Source of the DNA: Sphingomonas sp.
GTDB taxonomy: Bacteria > Pseudomonadota > Alphaproteobacteria > Sphingomonadales > Sphingomonadaceae
NCBI RefSeq assembly: GCF_019746015.1
Contig: NZ_JAIESM010000053.1
Span: 20,322-84,321, forward strand
Length of the DNA: 64,000 nt
Direction: 5' to 3'
Shown here: positions 33,031-41,796 of the stretch, in pieces
Layout of the letters: each line of letters begins with the position of its first letter
How positions within the stretch are numbered: position 1 is the stretch's first letter
Made by a program: the position numbers and the translations under genes
Notes under the pieces: model-generated
What the model was told of the DNA's origin: nothing
Database searches by the model: none
Seen by the model: only the letters and a program-made list of their open reading frames with translations

Positions 33031-34331
33031 GCACGCTCGGCTGGCCCGGCATCGCCCGCCTTGCGCTGGTGCAGAGCGCCATCGGCGCAATGGTGGCGAT
33101 GGCAACCTCGCTGCTCAACCGCGTGATGGTGGTGGAATATGCGCTGCCCGCCGCGCTCCCCGCCGGGCTGGTCGCCTGGCATTATGCGGTGCAGCTGTCG
33201 CGCCCGGCCTGGGGGCATGGCTCCGACCGCGGCGCGCGGCGCACGCCCTGGATCGTGGGCGGCATGGCAGTGCTCTATGCCGGGCTGATGTGCGCGGTGG
33301 CGGCGCTCGCCTGGTTCGGCATGCGCGGCGTCGAGGGCATGGGCCTGGCCATAGCGGGCTTCACGCTGATCGGCGCCGGCGTCGGCGCGGCGGGCACATC
33401 GCTGCTCGCGCTGCTGGCGACCCGGGTGGCGCCCGCGCGGCGTGCATCAGCAGCGGCGATCACCTGGGTGATGATGATCCTGGGCATTGTGGTGGCGGCT
33501 GGCGTAGCCGGGCGGCTGCTCGATCCCTTCACGCCGTTGCGGCTGGCGCAGGTGGTGGCGGGCGTGGGCGCTGCGGCCTTCCTTGCCGCGCTCATCGGCG
33601 TATGGCGGGTGGAGCAGGCGCCGGCCGACGCCCCCGTTGCGGCGCAAGCAAATGGCATTGGGGCACCCGGCTTTGCCGAGGCGCTGGCGGCGATGCTGGC
33701 CGAGCCGGTCGCGCGCCAGTTCACCATCTTCGTGTTCCTGTCGATGCTTGCCTATTCGATGCAGGACCTGATCCTGGAGCCGTTTGCCGGGCTCTATTTC
33801 GGCTATACGGCGGGCCAGTCCACCTCGCTCTCCAGCGTGCAGCATGGTGGTGTGCTGCTGGGCATGATCCTGGCCGGCGTCGGCGGGTCGGCCTTTGGTG
33901 GTGGTACGCCGCAGGCGATGCGGCGCTGGATCGTTGGCGGCTGCCTGGGCTCGGCACTGGCGCTGCTGGGGCTGAGTCTCGCCGCGCGGATCGGCAGCGG
34001 CTGGCCGCTCGCGCTCAATGTCTGGCTGCTGGGCTTTGCCAATGGCGTGTTCGCGGTGGCGGCAATCGGCGCGATGATGGGGCTGGCGGGCGCCGCCGGG
34101 CCGCAGCGCGAGGGGATGCGCATGGGCGTGTGGGGCGCGGCACAGGCGGTTGCGTTCGGCCTTGGCGGCCTGTCCGGCGCGGTGGCGGTTGATCTGCTGC
34201 GCGGCCTGACCGGGCTCGCCGCTGGCGCATTCAGCATCGTTTTCGTCTTTGAAGGGGGGCTGTTCCTGGCCGCTGCCTGGCTGGCGGCGGGCATGGGCCG
34301 CAGCCCCCGAAGCAGGGAGGTTCCCGCATGA
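33027..34331 (+). CDS. PucC-like bacteriochlorophyll-delivery MFS protein (Orf428 type)
   Basis: A 434-residue twelve-helix protein of the same family as LhaA, with SLLNRVMVVEYALPA in helix 1, the HGSDRGARRTPWI loop and YSMQDLILEPFAGLYF in the second half. In Rhodobacter a gene of this type (orf428) also lies between bchG and bchP. A role in handling or delivering finished bacteriochlorophyll is inferred from family and position. It overlaps both neighbours by four bases. Confidence 0.9.
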   Translation: MSTLGWPGIARLALVQSAIGAMVAMATSLLNRVMVVEYALPAALPAGLVAWHYAVQLSRPAWGHGSDRGARRTPWIVGGMAVLYAGLMCAVAALAWFGMRGVEGMGLAIAGFTLIGAGVGAAGTSLLALLATRVAPARRASAAAITWVMMILGIVVAAGVAGRLLDPFTPLRLAQVVAGVGAAAFLAALIGVWRVEQAPADAPVAAQANGIGAPGFAEALAAMLAEPVARQFTIFVFLSMLAYSMQDLILEPFAGLYFGYTAGQSTSLSSVQHGGVLLGMILAGVGGSAFGGGTPQAMRRWIVGGCLGSALALLGLSLAARIGSGWPLALNVWLLGFANGVFAVAAIGAMMGLAGAAGPQREGMRMGVWGAAQAVAFGLGGLSGAVAVDLLRGLTGLAAGAFSIVFVFEGGLFLAAAWLAAGMGRSPRSREVPA

Positions 34332-35503
34332 CCAGCTATGACGCAGTGGTGGTGGGCGGCGGCCCGTCGGGCGCGACGGCGGCGACCGATCTGGCGCGCG
34401 CGGGGTTCCGCGTGCTGCTGCTCGACCGGGCCGGGCGGATCAAGCCGTGCGGCGGCGCCATTCCGCCCCGGCTGATCAAGGATTTCGACATTCCCGACCA
34501 TCTGATCGTCGCCCGCGCCACCGCCGCGCGGATGATCGCGCCGTCGCAGCGTTCGGTGGACATGCCGGTGGGCGATGGCTTTGTCGGCATGGTTGACCGC
34601 GAGGTGTTTGACGAATGGCTGCGTGGGCGCGCGGTGCTGGCGGGCGCTGAACGCCGCACCGGCACGTTCGAACGGATCGAACGCAATGCCGATGGCGGCG
34701 CGGTGGTCGTCTATACCGAGGAACGCGGCGGCGCCGAGCAGCGCGTGGCGACGCGCGCCATCATCGGCGCGGATGGCGCACGGTCGGGCGTCGCGCGCCA
34801 GGCGCTGAAAGGGGCGGAGCGTGTGCCCTGCGTCTTTGCCTATCATGAGGTGATCAAGTCGCCGCCCGCCGGCGCCAATTTCCGGCCGGAACGGTGCGAC
34901 GTGGTCTATCAGGGGCGCATCTCGCCCGATTTCTATGGCTGGGTCTTCCCGCACGGGCCGCACACCAGCGTGGGCGTGGGCAGCGCCAACAAGGGCTTTG
35001 CCCTGCGCGACTCGGTCGGGCGCCTGCGCGACGATTCAGGGCTGAGCGACTGCGAGACGGTTCGCCGCGAAGGCGCACCGATTCCGCTCAAGCCGCTGAA
35101 GCGGTGGGACAATGGCCGCGACGTGGTGGTGGCGGGGGATGCCGCCGGGGTCGTCGCCCCGGCATCGGGCGAGGGCATTTATTACGCAATGACCTGCGGC
35201 CGGTTCGCCGCAGATGCGGTGGCGGCCTTCCTGAAAACCGGCGACGCGCGCCAGCTTGCCACCGCGCGTCGTCGCTTCATGCGCGCGCATGGCCGCGTGT
35301 TCTGGGTGCTGGGGATGATGCAGCATTTCTGGTACCGCAGCGACAAGCGGCGCGAGCGGTTCGTGAAGATCTGCGAGGACAAGGATGTCCAGCGGCTGAC
35401 CTGGCAAGCCTATATGAACAAGGAGCTGGTTCGTGCCAAACCGTTCGCGCATGTTCGGATCTTCTTCAAGGATATGGGGCATCTCCTTGGTCTCGCGGCC
35501 TGA
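34328..35503 (+). CDS. bchP: Geranylgeranyl diphosphate/bacteriochlorophyll reductase BchP
   Basis: A 391-residue FAD-dependent reductase that saturates three double bonds of the geranylgeranyl tail to phytyl. The dinucleotide-binding motif GGGPSG is at residues 10-15, CGGAIPPRL follows near residue 38, and the second FAD motif VVAGDAAGVVAPASGEGI is near residue 265. Overlaps the transporter gene by four bases. The downstream tspO frame begins inside its 3' end. Confidence 0.96.
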   Translation: MTSYDAVVVGGGPSGATAATDLARAGFRVLLLDRAGRIKPCGGAIPPRLIKDFDIPDHLIVARATAARMIAPSQRSVDMPVGDGFVGMVDREVFDEWLRGRAVLAGAERRTGTFERIERNADGGAVVVYTEERGGAEQRVATRAIIGADGARSGVARQALKGAERVPCVFAYHEVIKSPPAGANFRPERCDVVYQGRISPDFYGWVFPHGPHTSVGVGSANKGFALRDSVGRLRDDSGLSDCETVRREGAPIPLKPLKRWDNGRDVVVAGDAAGVVAPASGEGIYYAMTCGRFAADAVAAFLKTGDARQLATARRRFMRAHGRVFWVLGMMQHFWYRSDKRRERFVKICEDKDVQRLTWQAYMNKELVRAKPFAHVRIFFKDMGHLLGLAA

Positions 35504-35990
35504 TCTCGCCCGCCCGCGCGCGTGGCTGTTCCCGATCACGGCGGCGGCGCTGTTTTCCGCGCTCGTGGTGGCGATGGGCGCGACCACCAGCGTCACCGGC
35601 GGTTGGTATGACCGGCTGGCATTGCCCGCCTGGGCACCGGGGGACCAGCTTTATGCGATGGGCTGGACGCTGGCCTATGGCCTGGGCGCGATGGCGCTGC
35701 TGACTGCCTGGCGGGCGATGCCGGCGGGCGAGGGGGAGGGGCTGCTGGGCCTGTTCGCCGGCGCCGGGCTCCTAACCATCGGGTGGAGCCATCTGTTCTT
35801 TTATTATCACCGGCCCGACTGGGCGCTCTATGCGATCGGCGCGCTGTGCCTGATGGCGGTGCTGCTGATCGCTTATTGCGCGCGGCGATCGCTGGTCGCG
35901 GTAGTGATGCTGGTGCCCTATCTGGGCTGGCTGAGCTTCCTTGCGCTGTTCAACATGGCGGTCGTTCAGCTGAACCCCGCCTTCGGCTGA
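35487..35990 (+). CDS. tspO: TspO/MBR family protein, photosynthesis-cluster copy
   Basis: A 167-residue five-helix membrane protein of the TspO (peripheral benzodiazepine receptor) family. Motifs WYDRLALPAWAPGDQLYAMGW and the helix-5 segment PYLGWLSFLALFN (conserved Trp and Asn-bearing core) are visible. TspO binds porphyrins and in Rhodobacter acts as an oxygen-linked negative regulator of photosynthesis genes. The start is uncertain: TTG 35487 with GGATATGGGG upstream gives the usual family length, while GTG 35433 would overlap bchP by 71 bases. Last gene of the plus-strand photosynthesis arm. Confidence 0.85.
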   Translation: MVSRPDLARPRAWLFPITAAALFSALVVAMGATTSVTGGWYDRLALPAWAPGDQLYAMGWTLAYGLGAMALLTAWRAMPAGEGEGLLGLFAGAGLLTIGWSHLFFYYHRPDWALYAIGALCLMAVLLIAYCARRSLVAVVMLVPYLGWLSFLALFNMAVVQLNPAFG

Positions 35991-36007
35991 AGCCGGCCCA
36001 AGAAAAA

Positions 36008-36039
36008 GGGCGGCGCTGCAGGTGCAGGCCGCCCGTTTT
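36008..36039. terminator. Bidirectional rho-independent terminator
   Basis: GGGCGGC and GCCGCCC arms flank a 13-base loop; a GTTTT tract follows on the plus strand and, read from the minus strand, a TTTTTC tract follows. It lies between the convergent tspO and rpsI genes and can serve both. Confidence 0.85.
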
Positions 36040-36060
36040 CCGTAACCGCGTGACGCGGGA

Positions 36061-36597
36061 TCAGCGCTTCGAGAACTGGAAGCTGCGACGCGCCTTGGCG
36101 CGGCCATACTTCTTGCGCTCCACGGTGCGGCTGTCGCGGGTCAGGAAGCCGGCCTGCTTCACCGGGCTGCGCAGCACCGGCTCATAGCGGGTCAGCGCCT
36201 GCGCGATGCCGTGCTTCACGGCACCCGCCTGGCCCGACAGGCCGCCACCCTTCACGGTGCAGACCACGTCATACTGGCCTTCACGCTCGGCCACGCCGAA
36301 CGGCTGGTTGATCACCAGGCGCAGCGTGGGGCGCGCGAAATAGGTTTCCTGATCGCGGCCGTTGATGGTGATCTTGCCGGTGCCGGGCTTCAGCCACACG
36401 CGGGCAACGGCATCCTTGCGGCGGCCGGTGGCATAGGCGCGGCCCTGCTTGTCGAGGATCTGCGGGCGCAGCGGCGTGGGCTCCACCGCCACCGGGGCGG
36501 GGGCATCGGCCGACACCGGTGCCGCAGCGGGCGCCGCCGGGCGCGGGGCGCCGGCGATGGCGGCGAGATCGGAAAGCGACTGGCGATTGTCGGACAT
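36061..36597 (-). CDS. rpsI: 30S ribosomal protein S9 with N-terminal extension
   Basis: A 178-residue S9. The core (about residues 50-178) has [15 protein letters not shown] and the C-terminal [17 protein letters not shown] tail that reaches the P-site tRNA. The first 45-50 residues are an Ala/Pro-rich extension beyond the usual 130-residue bacterial form. The ATG shares a base with the rplM stop (TAATG), so the pair is coupled, the universal rplM-rpsI order. Confidence 0.97.
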   Translation of the reverse strand: MSDNRQSLSDLAAIAGAPRPAAPAAAPVSADAPAPVAVEPTPLRPQILDKQGRAYATGRRKDAVARVWLKPGTGKITINGRDQETYFARPTLRLVINQPFGVAEREGQYDVVCTVKGGGLSGQAGAVKHGIAQALTRYEPVLRSPVKQAGFLTRDSRTVERKKYGRAKARRSFQFSKR

Positions 36598-37076
36598 TAC
36601 TGGCCCACCTTGTTCTTGCGGTTCATGCCCGCGATATCGAGGACTTCGGGGTTCTGCGCCGCGTGCGGATGCTCGGGGCCGGCATAGACGCGCAGGTTGC
36701 GCATCTGCTCACGGCCCAGCGGCCCGCGCGGGATCATCCGCTCGACGGCCTTTTCCAGCACGCGCTCGGGGAAGCGGCCTTCCAGCACCTTGCCGGCAGT
36801 GATGCCCTTGATGCCGCCGGCATAGCCGGTGTGCTTGTAATAGACCTTGTCGGCCAGCTTCTTGCCGGTGAAGCGGATCTTGTCGGCGTTGATGACGATG
36901 ACATTGTCACCGCAATCGACATGCGGGGTGAAGCTGGGCTTGTGCTTGCCGCGCAGGATGTTCGCAATGATCGTCGCGGCGCGGCCCACGACCAGGCCGT
37001 CGGCATCGACGATGTGCCACTTCTTTTCCACCTCATGCGGCTTGATCGCCTTGGTGGTCTTCATCAGCGCCTTCAT
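36597..37076 (-). CDS. rplM: 50S ribosomal protein L13
   Basis: A 159-residue L13, an early-assembly large-subunit protein. Conserved [19 protein letters not shown] and [17 protein letters not shown] segments are present. First gene of the rplM-rpsI operon; the 120 bases upstream presumably hold its promoter. Confidence 0.98.
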   Translation of the reverse strand: MKALMKTTKAIKPHEVEKKWHIVDADGLVVGRAATIIANILRGKHKPSFTPHVDCGDNVIVINADKIRFTGKKLADKVYYKHTGYAGGIKGITAGKVLEGRFPERVLEKAVERMIPRGPLGREQMRNLRVYAGPEHPHAAQNPEVLDIAGMNRKNKVGQ

Positions 37077-37197
37077 GGGGCAGGACCTTCATCGTTGAAA
37101 ATGCAAGCGCCGCCCCGGCATGGAGCGGCGCTGATGCGCGCCCTATCGTGAAATGGCGGGCGAAAGTCAAGCAAAAGGGCGCGGTTGCTGACGGGTA

Positions 37198-38019
37198 TTA
37201 TGATACCCTATCGAGCGTTGCCGTAACCACCACGGTCGTTGTGGGGGCGGCTGCGCCGGGCCGGCCGGCCAGCGTGATCCGCCGTTCGCTGCGCTCGTTC
37301 AGCAGCATGCCGGTTGCGGCATCGGCCTCGCGCGTCGGGTGCCAGGCGATGCGCCCGGCAGCGTCGCCAAGCGACAGGTCGCCCTCTGCACTCACCTCGA
37401 CGCGGATGCGGTTGCCCGCGCGCAGTACGCGCTGCACGCCGGGCAGCGGCACCGCGCCCGCCACCGGAACTTGCACTGCCCGGGTGCCAGCGGCCATCTC
37501 GGCAGCATCGGCCGCGATCACGCCGGTCACGATCGACCCGAGCATGCGCAGGCGGCTGGCAGCGGGGGCAGCGCGCAGCTGAGCGGCCAGCGCGCGCAGC
37601 TTTTCCGTCCGGTCGCGCGACTGGCCCGGGATGGCCGCGATCGTGTCGCACAGCCGGTTCCAGTGCGCGTCGGCATCGTCCACCGCGACGAGTGCGCCAT
37701 TCGCGTCCAGCCGGAAGTTCAACGTGCGGCCAGCAAAGGCCGACATCATCCAGCCGAACAGATCGCCCGCCGCTCCGGCGGCCGTATCATTGGCGACGAT
37801 CTCCACCTGCACCCGATAGCCGTCCGCGATGCGCGAAAAGCGCAGCATCCGCGTGCTGGTGAAGCGCTGGATTGTGCCGGCGGTGGTGCGTTCCTCGACC
37901 AGTTGATGGCGCAGCGGCTGGTCAAGCGGTGGCGCAAAGGCGGCCTGCGCAACCGCAGGCCAGCACAAAGCGGTCGCGGCCAGCGCCCTAAGCGGCAGGG
38001 GCACGGCGCCCAATGGCAT
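37198..38019 (-). CDS. Hypothetical exported protein downstream of ctaA
   Basis: A 273-residue protein with a signal peptide (Pro/Leu/Ala-rich core ending WPAVAQAA). The mature part is rich in beta strands (RFTSTRMLRFSRIADGYRVQVEI and the like) and has no catalytic motif I recognise. Its 5' end overlaps the 3' end of ctaA by 32 bases with ATG 38019, or by 53 with ATG 38040, so the two are co-transcribed. A lipoprotein or surface role is not supported; location is probably periplasm. Confidence 0.65.
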   Translation of the reverse strand: MPLGAVPLPLRALAATALCWPAVAQAAFAPPLDQPLRHQLVEERTTAGTIQRFTSTRMLRFSRIADGYRVQVEIVANDTAAGAAGDLFGWMMSAFAGRTLNFRLDANGALVAVDDADAHWNRLCDTIAAIPGQSRDRTEKLRALAAQLRAAPAASRLRMLGSIVTGVIAADAAEMAAGTRAVQVPVAGAVPLPGVQRVLRAGNRIRVEVSAEGDLSLGDAAGRIAWHPTREADAATGMLLNERSERRITLAGRPGAAAPTTTVVVTATLDRVS

Positions 38020-39043
38020 GTGCGGCGAACACCGCCGCAATCAGCGTGATCGCGGCGTTCACCTGATGCGCCACCGCGATTTCGATGGCGACGCCGCTCA
38101 GCAGCGTGGCAATGCCAAGCCCGATCTGGAGCGCAACCAGCGCGACCACCGCTATCCCGGCGCGCCACGCGCCGCTGGTCCAGGCCCGCCAGCCGAGCAG
38201 GCACAGGCCGGCGGCCGCGGCAAAGGCCAGCCAGCGGTGGATGAACTGAACCGCAATCGGATTGTCGACCGCGTTGCGCCACAGCGGCTCGACCATCGGC
38301 GCATTGGCCGGGAACCAGGCGTCGCCCATCAGCGGCCAGCTGGCAAAGGCATAGCCGGCGTCCAGCCCGGCGGTGAAGGCGCCGAACACGATCTGCACGA
38401 ACAGCAGCAGCAGCGCCGCCGCCGCCAGCGGGGCCAGCCGGGCGCCGCGCGAAAACGGCACCGCCGCCAGCTGGCGCAGGTCGAGCGCGGTCCAGACCAG
38501 CCCGGCGAGCAGCACCAGCGCCGTCGTCAGATGCACCGCCAGCCGCACATGGCTGACATCGGTGCGGTTGACGAGGCCCGAGGCGACCATCCACCAGCCG
38601 ATCGCGCCCTGCAGCCCGCCCAGCGCCAGGATCGCCGTTAGCCGCCAGCCATAGCCGGCCGGAATCCGCCGCCGGACCGCAAACCACAATAGCGGCACCG
38701 CAAAGGCCAGGCCGATCACACGGCCCAGCAGGCGGTGAACATATTCCCAGAAGAAAATGCCCTTGAACCCCGCGAGCGTCATATTGGGGTTCACGACCTT
38801 ATATTCGGGGATCTGCTTGTAATTGTCGAATTCCGCCTGCCACTGCGCCTCGGTCAGCGGGGGCAGGGTGCCGCTCAGCGGCTTCCACTGGGTGATCGAC
38901 AGGCCCGACTCGGTCAGCCGGGTGATGCCGCCCACCGCCACCATCAGCAGCACCAGTGCGGCGACCGCGAACAGCCACAGCATCAGAGCGCGGGGCCGCG
39001 CGCGCAGCGAAGCGGACGATTGCATCAACATGGGCGCGGCCAT
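37988..39043 (-). CDS. ctaA: Haem A synthase (CtaA/COX15 family)
   Basis: A 351-residue eight-helix membrane protein that oxidises the C8 methyl of haem O to the formyl of haem A for aa3-type cytochrome oxidase. Conserved haem-ligand His contexts WEYVHRLLGR, HVRLAVHL, FIHRWLAF and AHQVNAA and the GGITRLTESGLSITQWKP entry loop are visible. Start could also be ATG 39067 or 39031; no strong ribosome-binding site separates them. Confidence 0.95.
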   Translation of the reverse strand: MAAPMLMQSSASLRARPRALMLWLFAVAALVLLMVAVGGITRLTESGLSITQWKPLSGTLPPLTEAQWQAEFDNYKQIPEYKVVNPNMTLAGFKGIFFWEYVHRLLGRVIGLAFAVPLLWFAVRRRIPAGYGWRLTAILALGGLQGAIGWWMVASGLVNRTDVSHVRLAVHLTTALVLLAGLVWTALDLRQLAAVPFSRGARLAPLAAAALLLLFVQIVFGAFTAGLDAGYAFASWPLMGDAWFPANAPMVEPLWRNAVDNPIAVQFIHRWLAFAAAAGLCLLGWRAWTSGAWRAGIAVVALVALQIGLGIATLLSGVAIEIAVAHQVNAAITLIAAVFAAHAIGRRAPAA

Positions 39044-39100
39044 AGCGCATGGCAGGCGCGGCGTCATCCGGCGCGGCGGTTCGATGCGAAAATTTCATGT

Positions 39101-39117
39101 GAATGTTATATTGTCAC
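39101..39117 (+). promoter_or_regulatory. Candidate Zur operator/promoter upstream of merC-fur
   Basis: An AT-rich island in GC-rich DNA contains GAATGTTATATTGTCAC. Its left half equals the AATGTTATA half-site of the proteobacterial Zur palindrome; the right half is poorly conserved. TATATT inside it (39109-39114) could be a -10 box. It lies just before a MerC-domain gene and a Fur-family gene, a plausible zinc-controlled unit. Confidence 0.4.
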
Positions 39118-39146
39118 TTGTGCCCAGAAGTGCCATATGCCCGCTC

Positions 39147-39542
39147 GTGATTGGCCAATTGTCCCTCCCCAGATCCCTGCGCCTGCCAGACCGGGCAGCG
39201 GTTGATCGTCTGGCGATCGGCCTGTCCGGCCTGTGCGCGGTGCATTGCATTGCCAGCGCCGTGCTGGTGGCGCTGGCGTCGACGGCGGGTGGCCTGCTGC
39301 TCAGCCCGGTGATCCACGAAGTGGGCCTGTGCATTGCCATTGCGCTCGGCGCGGTGGCGCTGGTTGCGGGCGCGGCGCGGCACGGCTTTCTGCAGCCGGC
39401 GGCGATGGGCGGGCTGGGGCTGGGCATCATGGCCGGCGCGCTCACCCTGCCGCATGATGGCAATGCGGAAACCTTCTGGACGCTGATCGGCGTCGCGCTC
39501 CTCGCGCTCGGGCACGACCTCAACCGGCGCGCCGGCGCCTGA
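39147..39542 (+). CDS. MerC-domain membrane protein
   Basis: A four-helix membrane protein of about 131 residues with the MerC-type metal-binding start LSGLCAVHCIAS (Cys-x-x-His-Cys) and a second Cys/His patch HEVGLC. MerC proteins move Hg2+ in mercury operons; copies next to Fur/Zur genes are thought to handle other metals. No other mer gene is nearby. The start is uncertain: ATG 39084 in the same frame would place the AT-rich promoter-like element inside the gene, so GTG 39147 is preferred. Confidence 0.72.
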   Translation: MIGQLSLPRSLRLPDRAAVDRLAIGLSGLCAVHCIASAVLVALASTAGGLLLSPVIHEVGLCIAIALGAVALVAGAARHGFLQPAAMGGLGLGIMAGALTLPHDGNAETFWTLIGVALLALGHDLNRRAGA

Positions 39543-39584
39543 CATCGCTTGCCGTGCCGGCGGTGCGGGCGTAACCTGACAGCC

Positions 39585-40043
39585 ATGAGCGCGCATCATC
39601 ACCACGAACATTCGGGCGCCGCGCTGATCGATGCGGCGCAGGCGCGGCTGGAAAAGTCGGGCGAGCAATGGACGGCGATGCGCGCCCGCATCTTCGAGGC
39701 GCTGCAAAGCTTCGACAAGCCGGCCTCCGCCTATGACATTGCCGAGGCGGTGTCGCGGATGGAGGGGCGGCGGGTGGCCGCCAACAGCATCTATCGCATC
39801 CTCGATCTGTTCGTCGGCGCCAATCTCGCCCGCCGGGTGGAAAGCGCGAACGCCTATGTCGCCAATGCCCACCCCGATTGCCTGCACGACTGCATCTTCC
39901 TGGTGTGCGATGCGTGCGGGCAGACGGTGCATATCGATGATGACCGGCTGACCAGCGGGGTGCGCTCCGCCGCCATGGCCGCCGGCTTCTCGCCCGAGCG
40001 GCCGGTGATCGAAGTGCGCGGCAAATGCGCCACCTGCGGCTGA
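39585..40043 (+). CDS. Fur family transcriptional regulator (probably Zur)
   Basis: A 152-residue Fur-superfamily repressor with a His-rich N terminus (SAHHHHEHSG), a winged helix (about residues 20-95), and a dimerisation domain with the structural zinc pairs CDACG and CATCG at the end. The HPDCLHDCIFLVCD stretch supplies additional regulatory ligands. Of the Fur types, the CxxC pairs and the MerC neighbour favour zinc sensing, but Fur or Mur cannot be excluded. It follows merC by 42 bases. Confidence 0.85.
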   Translation: MSAHHHHEHSGAALIDAAQARLEKSGEQWTAMRARIFEALQSFDKPASAYDIAEAVSRMEGRRVAANSIYRILDLFVGANLARRVESANAYVANAHPDCLHDCIFLVCDACGQTVHIDDDRLTSGVRSAAMAAGFSPERPVIEVRGKCATCG

Positions 40044-40048
40044 GCTGA

Positions 40049-40789
40049 TTGGCCAGAACACGGATCGACCAGCTGCTCGTCGCGCGTGGCCTGGCGGAAA
40101 GCCGCGCGCGGGCGCAGGCGCTGGTGATGGCCGGACTGGTGTTCATCGGCGACCGCCGCGTCGACAAGCCCGGCCAGCCCGTTGCCGAAGACGCCGCCAT
40201 CGACGTGCGCGGGCGTGACCATCCCTGGGTCTCGCGCGGCGGGGTGAAGCTGGCGCATGGGCTTGATCATTTCGGTTGGGCGGTGGACGGCGCGGTCGCC
40301 ATCGATGTCGGCAGCTCGACCGGGGGCTTTACCGACGTGCTGCTCAGCCGGGGCGCAGCGCGGGTCTATGCGGTGGACAGCGGCACCAACCAGCTGGCGT
40401 GGAAGCTGCGCCAGGACCCGCGCGTGATCGTGCATGAGCAGACCAGCGCGCGACTGCTGACCCCGGCCCATATTCCCGAGCCCGTCGACCTGATCGTCTG
40501 CGACGCCAGCTTCATCGCGCTTGCCAAGGTGCTGGAACGGCCGCTGGGCTTTGCCGCACCCGCTGCCCGCGCGCTGGTGCTGGTGAAGCCCCAGTTCGAG
40601 GCGGGGCGGGAGGAAGTGGGCAAGGGCGGGGTGGTGCGCGACCCCGCCATCCATGCCCGCGTCTGCGCGGCGGTGGCTGACTGGTTCACCGGGCTTGGCT
40701 GGGCGGTTGCCGGCGTCACCCCCAGCCCGATCACGGGACCGGAGGGCAATGTGGAGTTCCTGCTCGCCGCGGCGCGCGTGGCGCGGTAA
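40049..40789 (+). CDS. tlyA: TlyA family rRNA (cytidine-2'-O)-methyltransferase
   Basis: A 246-residue protein with an N-terminal S4 RNA-binding domain (RIDQLLVARGLAESRARAQ in part) and an FtsJ-like methyltransferase domain whose SAM motif is IDVGSSTGGFTD near residue 90. TlyA methylates 16S and/or 23S rRNA cytidines; older annotations call it haemolysin A. Start is TTG 40049, five bases after the Fur-family stop, with GAGCTGA upstream. Confidence 0.92.
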   Translation: MARTRIDQLLVARGLAESRARAQALVMAGLVFIGDRRVDKPGQPVAEDAAIDVRGRDHPWVSRGGVKLAHGLDHFGWAVDGAVAIDVGSSTGGFTDVLLSRGAARVYAVDSGTNQLAWKLRQDPRVIVHEQTSARLLTPAHIPEPVDLIVCDASFIALAKVLERPLGFAAPAARALVLVKPQFEAGREEVGKGGVVRDPAIHARVCAAVADWFTGLGWAVAGVTPSPITGPEGNVEFLLAAARVAR

Positions 40790-40863
40790 CATTCGCGCTT
40801 TCGGAACGGGGCGGCAATCGACTAAGCGGGGGGTGGCATCGACTCGTACAGGGGAATAGCGGC

Positions 40864-41421
40864 TTGGTCAGGGAAATCGCCTCCATACAGCAATTGCGGA
40901 TGGCGTTTCTGCGCACGGCCGTGGTCACGGTGCCGGCGATCCTGCTGCTGGGCTTCCTGTCGGCCAACAGCGTCGCGGTCGGCTCGGTCAACCGCTGGTA
41001 TGCCATGCTGGTGAAGCCGGCGCTCACCCCGCCCGACTGGGTGTTCCCCATTGCCTGGACGGTGCTTTACGTCGCGATGGGCCTCGCGCTCGCGATGGTG
41101 ATCAATGCGCGCGGATCGGCCTGGCGCGGCGTGGCGATTGCGCTGTTCGCGGCGCAGCTGGCGGTGAACCTGGCCTGGACGCCGCTGTTCTTCGGTGCGC
41201 ATCAGCTGTTCTGGGCGCTGATCCTCCTTGTGCTGATGTTCGCGCTGGCAGCGGCCGCCACCTTCTTCTTCGCGCGGGTGCGGGTGGCGGCGGCGCTGCT
41301 GATGCTGCCCTATCTGGGCTGGATCCTGTTCGCGGGCATGCTGAATTACCAGATCAATGCGCTCAACCCGAATGCGGAAACGCTTGTGCCGACCGCCGGC
41401 AGTGCCCAGATACCGCTCTAG
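40864..41421 (+). CDS. TspO/MBR family protein, second copy
   Basis: A 185-residue five-helix TspO-family protein. Motifs WYAMLVKPALTPPDWVFPIAW and PYLGWILFAGMLNYQI are much closer to the canonical family consensus than the photosynthesis-cluster copy. A role in porphyrin binding or stress signalling is inferred. TTG 40864 follows an AGGGGA ribosome-binding site; ATG 40900 is the alternative start. Confidence 0.9.
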   Translation: MVREIASIQQLRMAFLRTAVVTVPAILLLGFLSANSVAVGSVNRWYAMLVKPALTPPDWVFPIAWTVLYVAMGLALAMVINARGSAWRGVAIALFAAQLAVNLAWTPLFFGAHQLFWALILLVLMFALAAAATFFFARVRVAAALLMLPYLGWILFAGMLNYQINALNPNAETLVPTAGSAQIPL

Positions 41422-41441
41422 ATCTTTTTTGGAATCGGACG

Positions 41442-41693
41442 ATGCAATCGGAAAACCGCATTTTTGACGATCTGGCCAAGCTGCTGAATGGCGCGGCCGG
41501 CACGCTGGCCGGCATGGGCCGCGAGGCCGAGGCAAGCATGCGCGAACGCGCGAAGGAATGGGTCGGCGGGCTCGATTTCGTCAGCCGCGACGAGTTCGAG
41601 GCCGTGAAGGCCATGGCCGCCGCCGCGCGCGACGAGGCCGACGCGCTGAAGGCCCGGCTCGACAAGCTGGAAGCCGCGCAGGGGCAGGGCTGA
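41442..41693 (+). CDS. ubiK: Accessory factor UbiK (BMFP domain)
   Basis: An 83-residue helical protein: an N-terminal amphipathic region (NRIFDDLAKLLNGAAG) and a C-terminal coiled coil (EADALKARLDKLEA). This is the BMFP/UbiK layout. In E. coli UbiK pairs with UbiJ and supports aerobic ubiquinone synthesis. It follows the tspO-like gene by 20 bases. Confidence 0.88.
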   Translation: MQSENRIFDDLAKLLNGAAGTLAGMGREAEASMRERAKEWVGGLDFVSRDEFEAVKAMAAAARDEADALKARLDKLEAAQGQG

Positions 41694-41796
41694 CCCCGGT
41701 TGGTGCTTGTCCACAATTTTGTGCGCGCACGGCCCTTGCCGCGCCGCTGCGCGCTTGGCACGCCTGATGCACGGCCAGGCGACAGGATGACCCGGG

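Noticed and set aside
40790..40863. EcfG-type general-stress promoter (GGAAC) before the second tspO gene
   Set aside because: GGAAC occurs at 40803, but no CGTT-like -10 lies 16-17 bases downstream.
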